Below, in pieces: positions 32,467 through 44,400 of a DNA stretch of 64,000 bases. Source of the DNA: Crocodylus rhombifer (lineage: Eukaryota > Chordata > Crocodylia > Crocodylidae); the NCBI GenBank assembly GCA_038503035.1, contig JAVSML010019069.1, forward strand, positions 1 to 64,000. The letters are read 5' to 3'. The notes below the pieces were generated by a model. It saw only the letters and a program-made list of their open reading frames with translations, did no database searches and was not told where the DNA came from. The stretch's first letter is position 1. Every line of letters starts with the position of its first letter. The translations under genes and the position numbers were made by a program.

Positions 32467-35400
32467 CTGCAGTGACATATACGGGCCCAGAGCCTGGGAT
32501 TCCCCTGGCAAATGACTCCCCAGACTGCCTGCGGGGAGCCTGCTGGATGGCCCGGCCTCTCGAAGCAAGAAAAAGAGGAAACAACACTCACTGGAAGCCA
32601 GGGATTCGTCTCAAGGTAACAGCCCAGTCTTCTGATTTCCTGATTAGAAAATAAAAGCTTAGCTGACTTGCTGGAGAGCTGCTGTGCAGAAGGCAGCGTG
32701 CTGAATGCATTGCTGCAATAGGCACTCATATGTCCCCAGGAGCAGCTCCAGCCCACCCTCCGTTCCTCGCCCAGGAGAAGGGCGGTTGCTTGGGTGAACT
32801 TCCCAGCCAGGATTGGAGGCTGAGTCCTAAGCTGGGGGCTTCTCATCCACTCGGGCCTAGCTTGATGCCCCGTTTGGAGCTGTGTGCCTGCAGGAGATCT
32901 TGCTGACTGCAGCTGTTTAATGCCCAGGCATTCAAACAGCTGACGGCCAGCAGGGGCAGATCCTGTCACCTCAAGGGGACCAACATCTGCACATCTCTTC
33001 TGGGTAGGACAGGGGCAGTGATGCTTCTTTCCACACCACCCTCCCACTTCAGAGGACCAGGGAACAGCCAGAGGTAGCAAGTTCCCCCTCGGCTTGGAGG
33101 GGAAACTTCCAACCGTTCCCCTTCAAGCAGATGAGATGAGGGCAGGGAGATGCAAGCCCGCAGCTTTTTTTGGAAGTGCTGGGAACACCTCCACCCACCA
33201 GGGAAACAGCTGGATGGTTACATTACTGCACCTGCTTAGGTTTGGAAAGTCCCTAGAGGTTTTAAGATCAACTATACTTGCAGCCAAAGCCTCCAGCATC
33301 GTTGAAGCCGTACATTTTCAAAGGGCTTTTTCATGGGTCCTGGAGCCTATTCCCTATCACGGCCTTATTTCTGCATCCCTGAGGACCTGCCAGTGTGTGC
33401 TCAGTCACTCTGGGTCCCTTAGGTCCTGTCATCTCTGAAGCACAAAGCAGCCAGGCAGATTTCCCAGATCACACAGGGAGGAGAGACTTGAACCCACATC
33501 TCCCCAGTCCTGTGCAACGAACCCTCCCTCTTGTCTTCTGATCGAAGGCCCTCTTTTGCTGCCAGACCCTTATAACAGCGAATCCCGGCCTGGGTTGCCA
33601 GCCCCCTGGGCGATACAGCACCTCCTTCCTGAGCAGGGACTCCATTTGGATCTCGCTACCGCGGCGTAATGCCACTGATTTTTCTGGGGTTACTGTGGAT
33701 TTGCAACCATCAGTGAAATGGCCAACTTACGTAGGGATATTTTTTCTGAAAAAGAAAAGAGTGAAGGAAAAAAAACCACAATGAAAATCGACCTGCAGGA
33801 ATTCCCCCAGCAGCTCGATGGCTTTTTCTCACCTTGTCCTGCTCTGGGACTCCTGGCTTTATGCAAGGAGGCTGGGAGGTGCCCAGCACAGGACCAGCCT
33901 GAGCAGAGGGCACAGACACCCCAAAGCTGCCTTCCCAGGTACCTTGTTTCCCCGTATGGCAGCCAACAGTGTTGGACCTGACTGACCCCAGGGCAGCAGA
34001 GATCTGAACCTGGACATAGATTTCCTGATGCAAATGCGAAATTAGCACTGTCGGTCTCAGAGCTGACAAAGAGGAAATCTAGAGTCCAGCTTAAGTTCCT
34101 TCTGCTTCCCTTTCTCCAAGCCGAGTGTAGTAGGTGCCGTCTGCCAGCCAGGGATGGAAGACACCAGCCCACCACCTCGCATGGTCTGGGAGAGTTTCTG
34201 GTAGAAAGCGTCACCCCTTGCTAAGGCAGTGCTTCCACCATGTCCTTTCAGAGAGGGGCCCCTGCCTCACCTCTCCCACCCCCAATTAAAAGCCTGACCA
34301 CAGAGGGTCAGAAAGCTTTAATATATTTTGGTCTGGGAGGTCCCTAATTTTCTTTACCCCAACAGAATCATAGAAAGTGCAGGTTGGAAGGGACCTCAGG
34401 AGGTCACATCTAGTCCAACTCCCTGCTCAAAGCAGGACCAGCCCCAACTACATCATCCCAGCCCAGGCTTTGTCTAGCCGGGTTTTGAAAATCTCCAAGG
34501 ATGGCCCTTCCACCACCTTTCTGGGTAACTGGTTCCAGTGTTTTAGTACCCTCCTAGTGAGAAAATTCTTCCCAATATCTAACCTAAACTTCCCTTGCTG
34601 CAACTTGAGCCCGTTGCTCCCTGTTCATCATCTGCCCCCACTGAGAACAGTCCAGCTCCATCCTCTTTGGACCTCCCCTGCGGAGAGTTGAAGGCTGCTA
34701 ATAAATCCTCTCTCCGTCTTCTCTTCTCTAGGCTAACTAAGCCCAGTTCCCCCAGGCTTTCCTCGTAAGTCATGTGCCCCAGCGTCCACACCATTTTTGT
34801 CGCCCTCCTTTGGACTTTCTCCAATTTGTCCACATCCTTTTTGCAGTAGGGGACCCAAAACTAGACCCGGGACTCCAGATAGTGTCACAGCTCCACATTC
34901 TTGGCAACAGGGCAAGCAAGCAGCCACCACTGCCCTATTGCCACTCTGCGCCCATGCTGTGAGGAGACCTCAGAGCAACATCCCGACCCCATGCACTTGA
35001 ACCCTTAGATGGGACTGAAAGGGTTAAAGGTAGGTTTGTGGACTGGTTTCCTGCCCTGCTGCACCCCCTGCAAACTTATGGCTTGACGAGCATTTCTGCA
35101 AATACCTGGGCTTGGAGTCATTCCAGTTTACACACTTGCTCACATGAGCAAAGGTTACAGGATCAGGGTGCTATATTGGAAGCTGATCAAAACCCCATGG
35201 GATGAATTAACAGCACAAGCCCAATCTTTGCTCTGAAGGGTTTGTGTTCTCTAAGATAATGCTGCGTGCATAACATATTAAATCTTTTCTCTCCTAGTGC
35301 AGACACAGCCTTAGAAACTGGCCTGCACAGCTGAGTGCTGAAATGGCACTTACATGTAGGCAAAAAGGCTTTTCAGAGCCTCTTGCCACTCCTCCGATGA

Positions 35401-38400
35401 CCTAGCAAAGAAAGAGAGGCTGTGAATACACCCGCGGATGAAAGATGCTTAGAGTTGCAGGTAGGGACATTGCTAGGGAGTGTTTGTCTGTTGGTGCAGG
35501 GGAAACGGAAAGCACCTGGCTAATCCCCAGCATGTGTAATGCTCTGTTCTTACTGAATGTTAATTTCCTCTCCCCCTGCTTAGACAATTATGGCTATAGC
35601 TGGGCAAAGGCCGGGGAGGATTGCCGGGCAATTCTCACTCGGACGCATGCTCCATATAAAAAGTGCTCCCTACTCGCAGTTATATCCAAAGCAGGGCGTT
35701 GTGGAGAAGTCGCAGGTAGTGCATGAGACCGTGTCATACTGGGCAATTCCTGCAGCATACAAAAAGGAAAGTTACTGAGCAAGATAGACCTTGATGACAA
35801 ATATTTGCTATGCGATAACATCTGGCTCAGCTGGAGCTGAGCAGGGTGGGCTCACGCCTCTGCCCTGTGGAAATCAGCACAGATGTGTCACTGACTTGGG
35901 CAGCCAGGAGTGGATTCACCCCGGGTGACCTGCGGATTCACCCCTGTGCTGCTGGCTGGGTCAGGGATTCCCAACCTGGGGTTGCAAGGAGGTCTCAGGG
36001 GTCACCAGGGCCCTGCTTTGGCTACCTCCAAGGGAGGTTGCTGTGTGGAGGCCCCGATCTAGATCATTAGCAATGAGCTCCCTTCACTTACCGCAGTGCC
36101 GCTCGCACTTCATTCTGCCTAGGGAAAGCAGAGAGAGCCGATCAGGAGAGAGGAGCCTTTGTTTCATCTTCTGTCCCTCAACAGCCTGCACTAAAGGCAC
36201 TGTCTATGCATGGTGCCTACCTCACCAATATAATCCCTGAGCACCTCTCCGCCTTTAGTACGAGATCAGCTTGCCAGGTAGGGCAGTGCCATTATCCCCA
36301 TGCCACGGACCTGAGGTACAGGGAGGTATCAGGTTTGTCTGCTCTGCAATCCAGAGGGGTGATTGCGGTGCCAGTGCGCACCGTCAAGCCGCCTTTAGAC
36401 TAGCTCGGGGTGGGCAAAATGTGGCCCATGGGCCAGATGCAGCCCACCAGCCCGCGGGGCCCCTACAAAATTTAGAAAATTAATATTTAGCTGCCCCTGA
36501 CTCCCTGTCATGTGGCCCTTGATGGCTCGCCAAAACTCAGTAAGCGGCCCTCTGCCGGAAATAATTGCCCACCCCTGGACTAGCTGGACAGGTACTTAAT
36601 GGGGTAGCGGTGGCAGCATGGAGCTCAGACCAGATGAGCCAGCCCATGCCCCGGACGGGTCTTGTCTCCCAGTCTGTGTTACCAGCAGCTACAGGTTTTG
36701 CCACCTAAGCCAGCTTGGCTAACAGCAGCTTGGGCAGGGCTATGTGAGCTGCCCTTGCACCTCTGCATGGCAGCGCAGACAGGCCCTAAGGGCACGGCAC
36801 CTCTGGCACGAAGGGGACCTGAGATGGAAGTCCTAGGTTAGGGCACTAACCAATGGTTCACCCTTCCCCCAAGCCTGCCCTCCCTCCCTCCCACTGCACC
36901 ACAACTGCCTAGCACTCGGACTGAGGCCTTTGCACTGATCATGGACTCTGGCCCTTGCTCTAATAAGCTGAACAAACCTGATCATTTCCCCAATTTCAGT
37001 CTTGCCCCTTGCACTATTTTCCTCCCTGTTTACCCCCACAGCCACCCACCCAAAGGTGTGGGCAACTGGAACCTCGTCCTACGGCCTGACCTTGGGAAAG
37101 GAACTGGGAAAAACTCACTTTCGATTATGGCCTTCTGCAACATCTGGACCTGCTCCCGAAAAATGGAGCGGAGCTCTTTAAGGAGAAGAGCTGAGGGAAG
37201 AAGGAAGATGCATCAGTCCTTTTGGGCAGGGGTAGGCGTCACTACTTGTGTGCACAGCGCCAAGTGCAGCATGGCCTTTATCTGCTTATGTCCTAAGTGC
37301 TCCTGTAAAATAAGCGACTAGGGGCCCAAATTCCTGGTGGCAATTTTCCCCGAGATTTGGCTTCTTCTGAAGTCAAACATCTGCCTAGAGCTGCCTTTAG
37401 TTATTCCACAGGTGTGTTGCAGGGAAGCAACAAATGCCTGCACACGTCCTTGGCAGCTATGAGAAAACTGGGTTTGCAGATTTGCTTTTGTCCTTCTAAA
37501 GGAAGCAACCAGTCCCATCTCAGTGGTCTCCTGTGCTCTGCTTTCAGTCTGTATCTATGTGTTGTCTTCTGTCTTAGAACATAAGGGCTGGATTTGGAAA
37601 AGCAGATGCAAATATGTGCTTTGTGGGGGTTTTAAATCTGCCTGGCCCCTCTGTCTCGTCACTGGATATTGGATGTCTGAGCTCTTTGAGAATCCACTAG
37701 GAGACTATCTGCAGTCGGAGGGACCCAGATACCTTAAATGTGCCCTTTAGCTGCTTGGGGCAGAGACTTATTTTGTGGATTTTTTCAGCTCTTAGCACAA
37801 TGGGGCTCTGATCCCTGGCTGGGACTTCTGCAAGATAGTAATAAGGATCTCGACTGCAAGCAGGACGTTAGATGAGGGTTTGCTATCACCCTTGCCTGGA
37901 TCCAAATACTTGGGCATGACTTTCACTCCATGTTATAGGGGAACCTGCAGAAAATAGGTCTGTGGCTTATTTTTTTTTGCTGCTCTTTGATGCATATTGG
38001 CAGCCTGAGTGTCCATGCTCAGAACAGGATGAGGGGATGGGGGGCAGTTCCTGCTTGCTTATTTTTTCATATTGGAAATGCAGTTTCTGTCTAACTTTTT
38101 TTTTCCTGGAAGATCTCAAGGACATCTGGATTGTGGCATCACAAATAATAAAGACGTGAAACCTAATTAACTGAGAAGACAAAGTGATACTCATCTGGAA
38201 GGTCTAGAAGTCTTAGCTTTTGGATCTCAGTATTAAAAACCTATTTAACACTCAAAATATAATTGGGAAGAAACAAAGATTGAATTCCCTCCTTTTGCAA
38301 TGAAGAACCAAGAAAGCTCCCAGTTCTCCCAGCAAAAAGAGACTTGATGTTTTGGATTTTTTTATGCTATAGAAAGCATTTTTTTATGAAACAGAAGCAG

Positions 38401-41400
38401 AAAAAGAAGCCAAATTTTTTCTTTTTTGGGGGGGGGGGCCACGGGGGGCAGGGAAATAAGTTGTCTCTGAACATGGGAAGTGAGTAAAAAGAGCATAAAT
38501 CCATTCTCTCACCCCCACAGTCTGCAGATCCCCTATCAGCATAGGACTGAAATGTTTATCACTTGACTTGTAAAGCTAATGCTTCTCTTTGGTTGCCGGC
38601 AGAGCTCCGGGGATACTACTTATGGAACATGGCCCTGATCCTGGGAGGCCCATGGAAGTTTTATGCATTTAGCATTTCTCAAGATCAAGTCCCAAAGTCT
38701 AATTTTTCCCTTTCAATTTATTTTCTCCAGATTCCTTCCCATGCAGCTGCTGGCAGCTGCCGCCCAGCCACATTTCCTGACTTAAGGGCAAGCTTTGCCA
38801 TTTTGCTTCCTGTCGAGGCAGCAAATTCCTAATCACTGACACTTCCCCATGACCAAGCCTGCTCACCTTTTGAGTGCTGCTTGTTCTGCACCAGCTTGTC
38901 AAGTCTCTCATACACCCTGACTGCAGTATGATGCAGGCAATTCATAGCTGAAAAGGCAGAAGAGAGACAAGGGAATACCATTTTTAATCCCTCTTGCCCC
39001 TAGAAATCCTAAGTACCTGCTTCGGCAACTACACCTTACTGCTCAGAGTGAGAGATGATCGTGGACAAGTCAAAAACAAGTTGGAGATGCTCGTCGTCTA
39101 AACACCTATTAAAACACTGTGTTTGGGGCTAAAAGGCCTTGAACTAGTTCATCTCAAAGCTAGAGCAAATTGGGTTTCAAATATATGCTCAACCTGTAGT
39201 CTCCCCAGCCCTAAGCATTAAAAAACAGGCATGTAAAAGTCACCAGTCGGCCTTCAAAATCAAAATATTCAAACACAAAAATATACAGGGGGTCTTCTTT
39301 TTTTAATTTCTCTTCTGATTTTGGGACCTGTAGAGTACAGGATACATTCTCAAGCTTTTCTCTGCTGCCATGGAAAAAAAGTGAAAGCTGAAAATCTCCC
39401 ATATCCATCTGGTCCTGGGAGCTGGCATGGGGAATTAACAACAAAAATAAGTTGGCAGTACTGCTTTTGGGAACATGCTATTGCCTGACATCGAGACCAC
39501 TAGGCCAGAATGGAAGTGAGTAGCTGACACTGAGACTATAACAGAAATCAAATCGCTATTATCAGGTATATTTTCAGAGAGTGGCCAGCTGCTGCTTTGC
39601 AGAGTTACTTTCCGTTGCCAGGTATTTTTAGCACGACTCATTTTCACCTTGGAGATTATGAAGCAGCGGGAGGCTCCAAGTTTGCTCTGTCAACAACTTA
39701 TTCCATCAATATTCCTTAAGTGAATTAAAGTTCCTAAGAATAAGTGCTGTTTCCTGATCTCAAAGAAGTGTAGATGTGATTGGAGGAGCCCCTGGAAAGC
39801 AATATTACAAGTGCAATTTAGAACAAAAATGTGCAGAATGCTGGAATTGTCTAGGAGGGACCCTGAAGTGTTTAGCAAGTCCAAACTTTTAACAAACCAG
39901 TCTCTCTTTCTGGAGTCAGAAAAAGTTTCCATATGCAATTATTTCTATGGGATCCATGCTAACAAAGACCATGCACAAGTTGGTGAATTAAGACAAAAGT
40001 AACCACAAACTAACTTTCCTCCCTGATGTGTTTTTCACTGATGTGTTCCTTGAATTCATTTTCAAGCTACCATTAGCTGGAATAGGAAGGACCAGTGCTT
40101 CTGATAGAAAATTAACTGAAAGGGAAGGGATCATAATCAATCAATCAATCAAAGTCCTCCATTCTTGGAGGCTTTTAGACCAGGCTAGACAAAGTCTCGG
40201 CTGGGATGACTTAGCTAGGGCTGGTCCTGCTTTGAGCAGGGGGTTGGACTAGATGTGACCTCCTTAAGGTCCCTTCCAGTCCTCCTTTTGTATTATTCTA
40301 TTTGTGGGCCCAACGATCGGGTTCCAAGTGATTCTCATTGATTTCAATGGATGTTTCGTAGCCTTAAGGGTCTGGTTGTCTCAATTCCATTTTGCACAGA
40401 AAGAGGGGATCATGCCTTGCACTTCCCTTCTAGCTGCTTCTGGGGTGTCTGTGAATCCCATCCTACAGCTGTGCCTTACAGGAACAAGCATTTACCCCAA
40501 AGAGACTAAATCCCTGTTAGATCTTGCTCATTTGCACTATGAAATCTAGGCAGAAGGCAGGGCACTGTGGCATCTTATGGTAACTCTAGATCTTATCCCA
40601 ATCGCGGCATTGTTTTCCTTGTGCAATGAGGACATTGTGCCATGTGCTTGGCTACACGTGCGTACGGCAGGCTGCCAGGAGGAGTGGAAAAGGAATAATA
40701 GCTTGCACTGCTGCTGCTAACTAGCTGGGGAAGCTTTCACTGGTCAGCAGCAATGCTGAAGGAATTGGGTGATTCTACTATGGAGTCATCCCCAGGACTT
40801 CTGGGGTTTCCAGGAGAAGCAAGCTTGGGTTGGGGGGAAGGGGAAATCCTCCCCCGACCCGTGCATGGAGCCTGGGACACCCTGCTGGGCTGGAGCAGAG
40901 CCCAGGTCTCCTGCACAGCAGCAAGCTGGGGGTAGGGGGGCAAGGGAAAATTCCCCCCACTTCCCTGCAAAAGTGCAGCGAGCCTCTGGTCTCCTGGGCA
41001 GCAGCAAGCACAGAGGGATTCCTTGCCCCCGCCCTGCTCCTGGGTGCTGCTGGGTGGGAGGTTTGAGCCTAGGACTCAGATCTATGTGGGGGCAGGGGTT
41101 TCCACTTTGTTCTTTTTCAGAGATGTTTACACTGGAGATGGAGCAATGCACCCTGGGATGCTGGCGGACCTGCAGATTGCTATCACTCAATGTATTTCTT
41201 GCTTTGCGTGCAAATTAAAGCAGGATAGCAACCAGCTAGAAAGTCAGTCCACATTTTTGAGGTCCATTTTATAGCTGGTTGGAGCTCTTAATTGTGATAG
41301 CTGCTTTGCAAGCGTAGCTGGTCTCAGTTAGTTGTGGAGTCAACCAGTTCATTGCACAACAGCTAACCTGTTGCCGGGGGGGGGGGTTATAAACTAACTC

Positions 41401-44400
41401 ATTCAGAGCTCTCTGAAAGAGTTTATTTGTAAGTTAGATTCAATACCCCCTTCCGAGAATGCCAGCTTTTAGCTTTCATTTCTTGACTACAGAAAAATAA
41501 TAATGCGATTCCTTGGCAAAGAACTCAAAAAGACCACAATGGGTCAGAGTGGGTTTGACACTCTGGATTCCCATGGGAAAGCTCTGGGTTTATCTTGTGT
41601 ATCATGTGTAGGTGTTTGAAGGCCTAATATTGCAGTGCCCTGCGGTGCCCCAGGGTGGCGCGGCACCCTGAGGTCTATACGGGGCCACACTGCTCTGTCT
41701 TCTGCCTAACTTCACATAGATATGGCTAACTCCGATACTTCTCGGTGCATTTCCCAAGGGAGTTTGCTACTATTTCAGTGAAGCATTTGAACTCTCACTG
41801 AGTTGGTTCCCAAATCCCCTTCCATCGAAGTGTCCCGGCGTAACCTTGGAGCTTCATAACTCCTGGAAAAATTTATGTTTTGGGTGTCTTCAGTTGTCAG
41901 TTCAGCATTTTGCTTTCCGTCCTCGCAGAAGAGACTGATCTTTCCCCTCCCTGACATTTCAGAGAGGGCAAGTACTTTTTAAATAAGCATTTTTAATATG
42001 CCACCTCCAAATACTTGTACACTTCACCCTGCGGGAATAGACTGCTCACAGCAATAGAACAAAGCACTTGCCCAAGCATTGCAACCTTGAGGTTTTAGCC
42101 GGTAGGCCTCTTGTAGCAGAAACCACATCTCAGATGTTGCCAAGATAAATAATACAGCAAACACAGACCACTGTGCCTGCGTTCAAGATCCTCCTTCTAC
42201 TAAGCGATCTCTTTTGCCCAGAATCGTGAGTCCTCTTCAGTCGGGCAAGGGAGACTGGAAAGCAAGGGGCGGGCGACAGGTGCAAAGGTCACGTTCTAAT
42301 CCAAATGAACTGACAAAGCAGATGAAGGCTCAAAAGTGATCAGTGGAGAAATGAATCAGACGGGGATTTAAGGAACTCCGCGTGACAAGCACCCTCAAGA
42401 CTCAGGCGGCTACAGAGTAGACAGGATCTGCTTGAGTGGACCCCAGCACGCATGAGAAGCCTACTGGGTGTCAGTGCAGATCTACTAAGGCATGAGGTCT
42501 GCTCAGCTGCTGGATCAGGGCCAAAGTTAGGCAGAAAGTGATATTCTGGCAGGAATCTGCTGAAAACCAGGGGATGAGCAATGTCCTGAGTGCCCTCCAT
42601 CCTGAGGGAGTTCAGTGGCCCATCTCTGGACAAGGGGAGCACAGGCTGAATCGCAGAAGGATCACGGGGATCTTTACCTAGGCAGCCTTCCCGTATTGCC
42701 AACTAATTAGTCCTGGTCTTAAAGCTTCAGCTCCTGCAATCCTGTGATTGCAAGAGAATTTGGGCATTTGTGCATCGCTAGCCTGGCTGCTTGGGGAAAA
42801 TGCCTGAGAACACGGCACCCAGGCAAATCCCAACAAGGGAAACGTGTTATATGGTTCAGACGTGGTGGTTTTTAATATGCCACCCTTGTGATTTGCCAGG
42901 ACCTGAGTCATTGAACGCCTGGCACTGGCCACACGGCTTCCTGGTGGGGGCAGATGGAGCCACTGTCCAGGCTGGTGCAATGCAGGAGGGAGGCTGACAA
43001 CAGCACTGTGGGTCACTTGTAAATCTGGGGGGGGGCTCATTCCTGTCGAGGACCAAGCTGTGCACAGGGAGCCTCTTCTTGCTGACAGGACCAGCGATGC
43101 CCTGGAAGCTGGGCACTGATGGGGATGGACAGGCAGGGGCTGTCTATGGCTCACTATAATCTCTCAACCTGTGGCCCATAAAGCCATTGCATCTGACCCG
43201 TGGGGGTCCCCAGTGGTCAGGGAGTTTGGCAGTGGAGGTTCAGTGGCTATTAGTATAGCCACAGGCCACCCTCCCCCCTGCCAAATTGCCAAACCTTATG
43301 TGCCAGGTCAGAGTCATCCCTCCCTGCAGCTGGATTGGGGCCGGGCCATATCCCCTCCTCCCCATGGCCGGATCAAGGGAGGGGCCATGCCACCTCCCCC
43401 TCCACAGGGCTGAATCAAGCCCCATTCCCCCCCAGGCCAGGTTGGGGCCAGGTTCTTTCTTTGCCCCCCTCTGCACAGCTGGATGGGACCTGCCCGCCTG
43501 CCCTGGGTGCTGGCTCAGCCTGCTGGGCACGCAGGTTGAGCATCACTGATGTACCACATCCCTCTTTTGCTCTTCATTCCAGGGGCACGAAGGACCCTCT
43601 CTGCTTTCTAACGGCCTGGCTGCTCCAGCAGTCCAGCTAACCTGTGTGCTCCCCTCCTGCTGCCTCTTGGCTGCTCCTGGATGCTCTTAGGGCCTAGATG
43701 CTCTGGCAGTCCAGCTAGCCTCTGTGCTGGCTGCTTGGCTGCTCCTGGTCATGGAGCTCCTATTCATAGATTTCATAGGTTTCATAGATATTAGGGCTGG
43801 AAGGGACCTCGGAAGATCATCGAGTCCAGCCCCCCGCCCAAAGGGCAGGAAGTCAGCTGGGGTCATAGGATCCCAGCAAGATAAGCATCCAACTTGCTCT
43901 TGAAGGTGTTCAATGTAGGTGCTTGAACTACCTCCACTGGCAGGCTGTTCCAGACCTTGGGGGCTCGGACAGTAAAGAAATTCTTCCTCGTGTCCAGCCT
44001 GAAACGGTCTTGTAGTAGTTTATGACCATTCGACCTCGTCATCCCTTGGGGCGCTCTGGTGAACAAACGTCCCCCAGATCCTGGTGGTCACCCCTGACAA
44101 ACTCATAGGTGGCCATCGGATCACCCCTGAGCCTGCGCTTTTCCAGGCTAAAGAGCCCCACGGCTCTCAGCCTGTCGCCGTAAGGTCTGTTTTCCTGACC
44201 TCTGATCACGTGCGTGGCTCTCCTCTGGACTCTCTCAAGCTTCTCCACATCCTTTTTGAATCGTGGAGCCCAAAACCGGACGCAGTACTCCAGCTGCGGC
44301 CTCACCAAGGCCGAGTACAAGGGGAGAATGACGTCCCGGAATTTGCTTGAGAAGCATCTATGGATGCAAGCCAGCTTTTTGGTTGCTTTACTAGCCGCAG

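Larger units (their letters stand above)
38948..43150. other. IZUMO4 intron 1, distal part
   Basis: Noncoding sequence between IZUMO4 exons 1 and 2. It contains a CR1 tail near 40165-40300, a short GC-rich tandem repeat at 40818-41010 and G-runs near 41376. No other exon recognised. Confidence 0.6.

Noticed and set aside
32467..33080. Long minus-strand open frame of 217 codons ending at 32427
   Set aside because: Only its last 13 codons fit the IZUMO4 terminal exon. The upstream part has no recognisable domain, includes the intron acceptor and reads the 32592-32639 exon in a different frame.
35965..36050. Possible hAT terminus (gggattcccaacctggggtt)
   Set aside because: No matching second end or target duplication was found, so an element could not be supported.
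42678..43154. 158-codon minus-strand frame in IZUMO4 intron 1
   Set aside because: No similarity to IZUMO4, and the exon 1 to exon 2 join is already collinear with the human protein, leaving no residues to insert.
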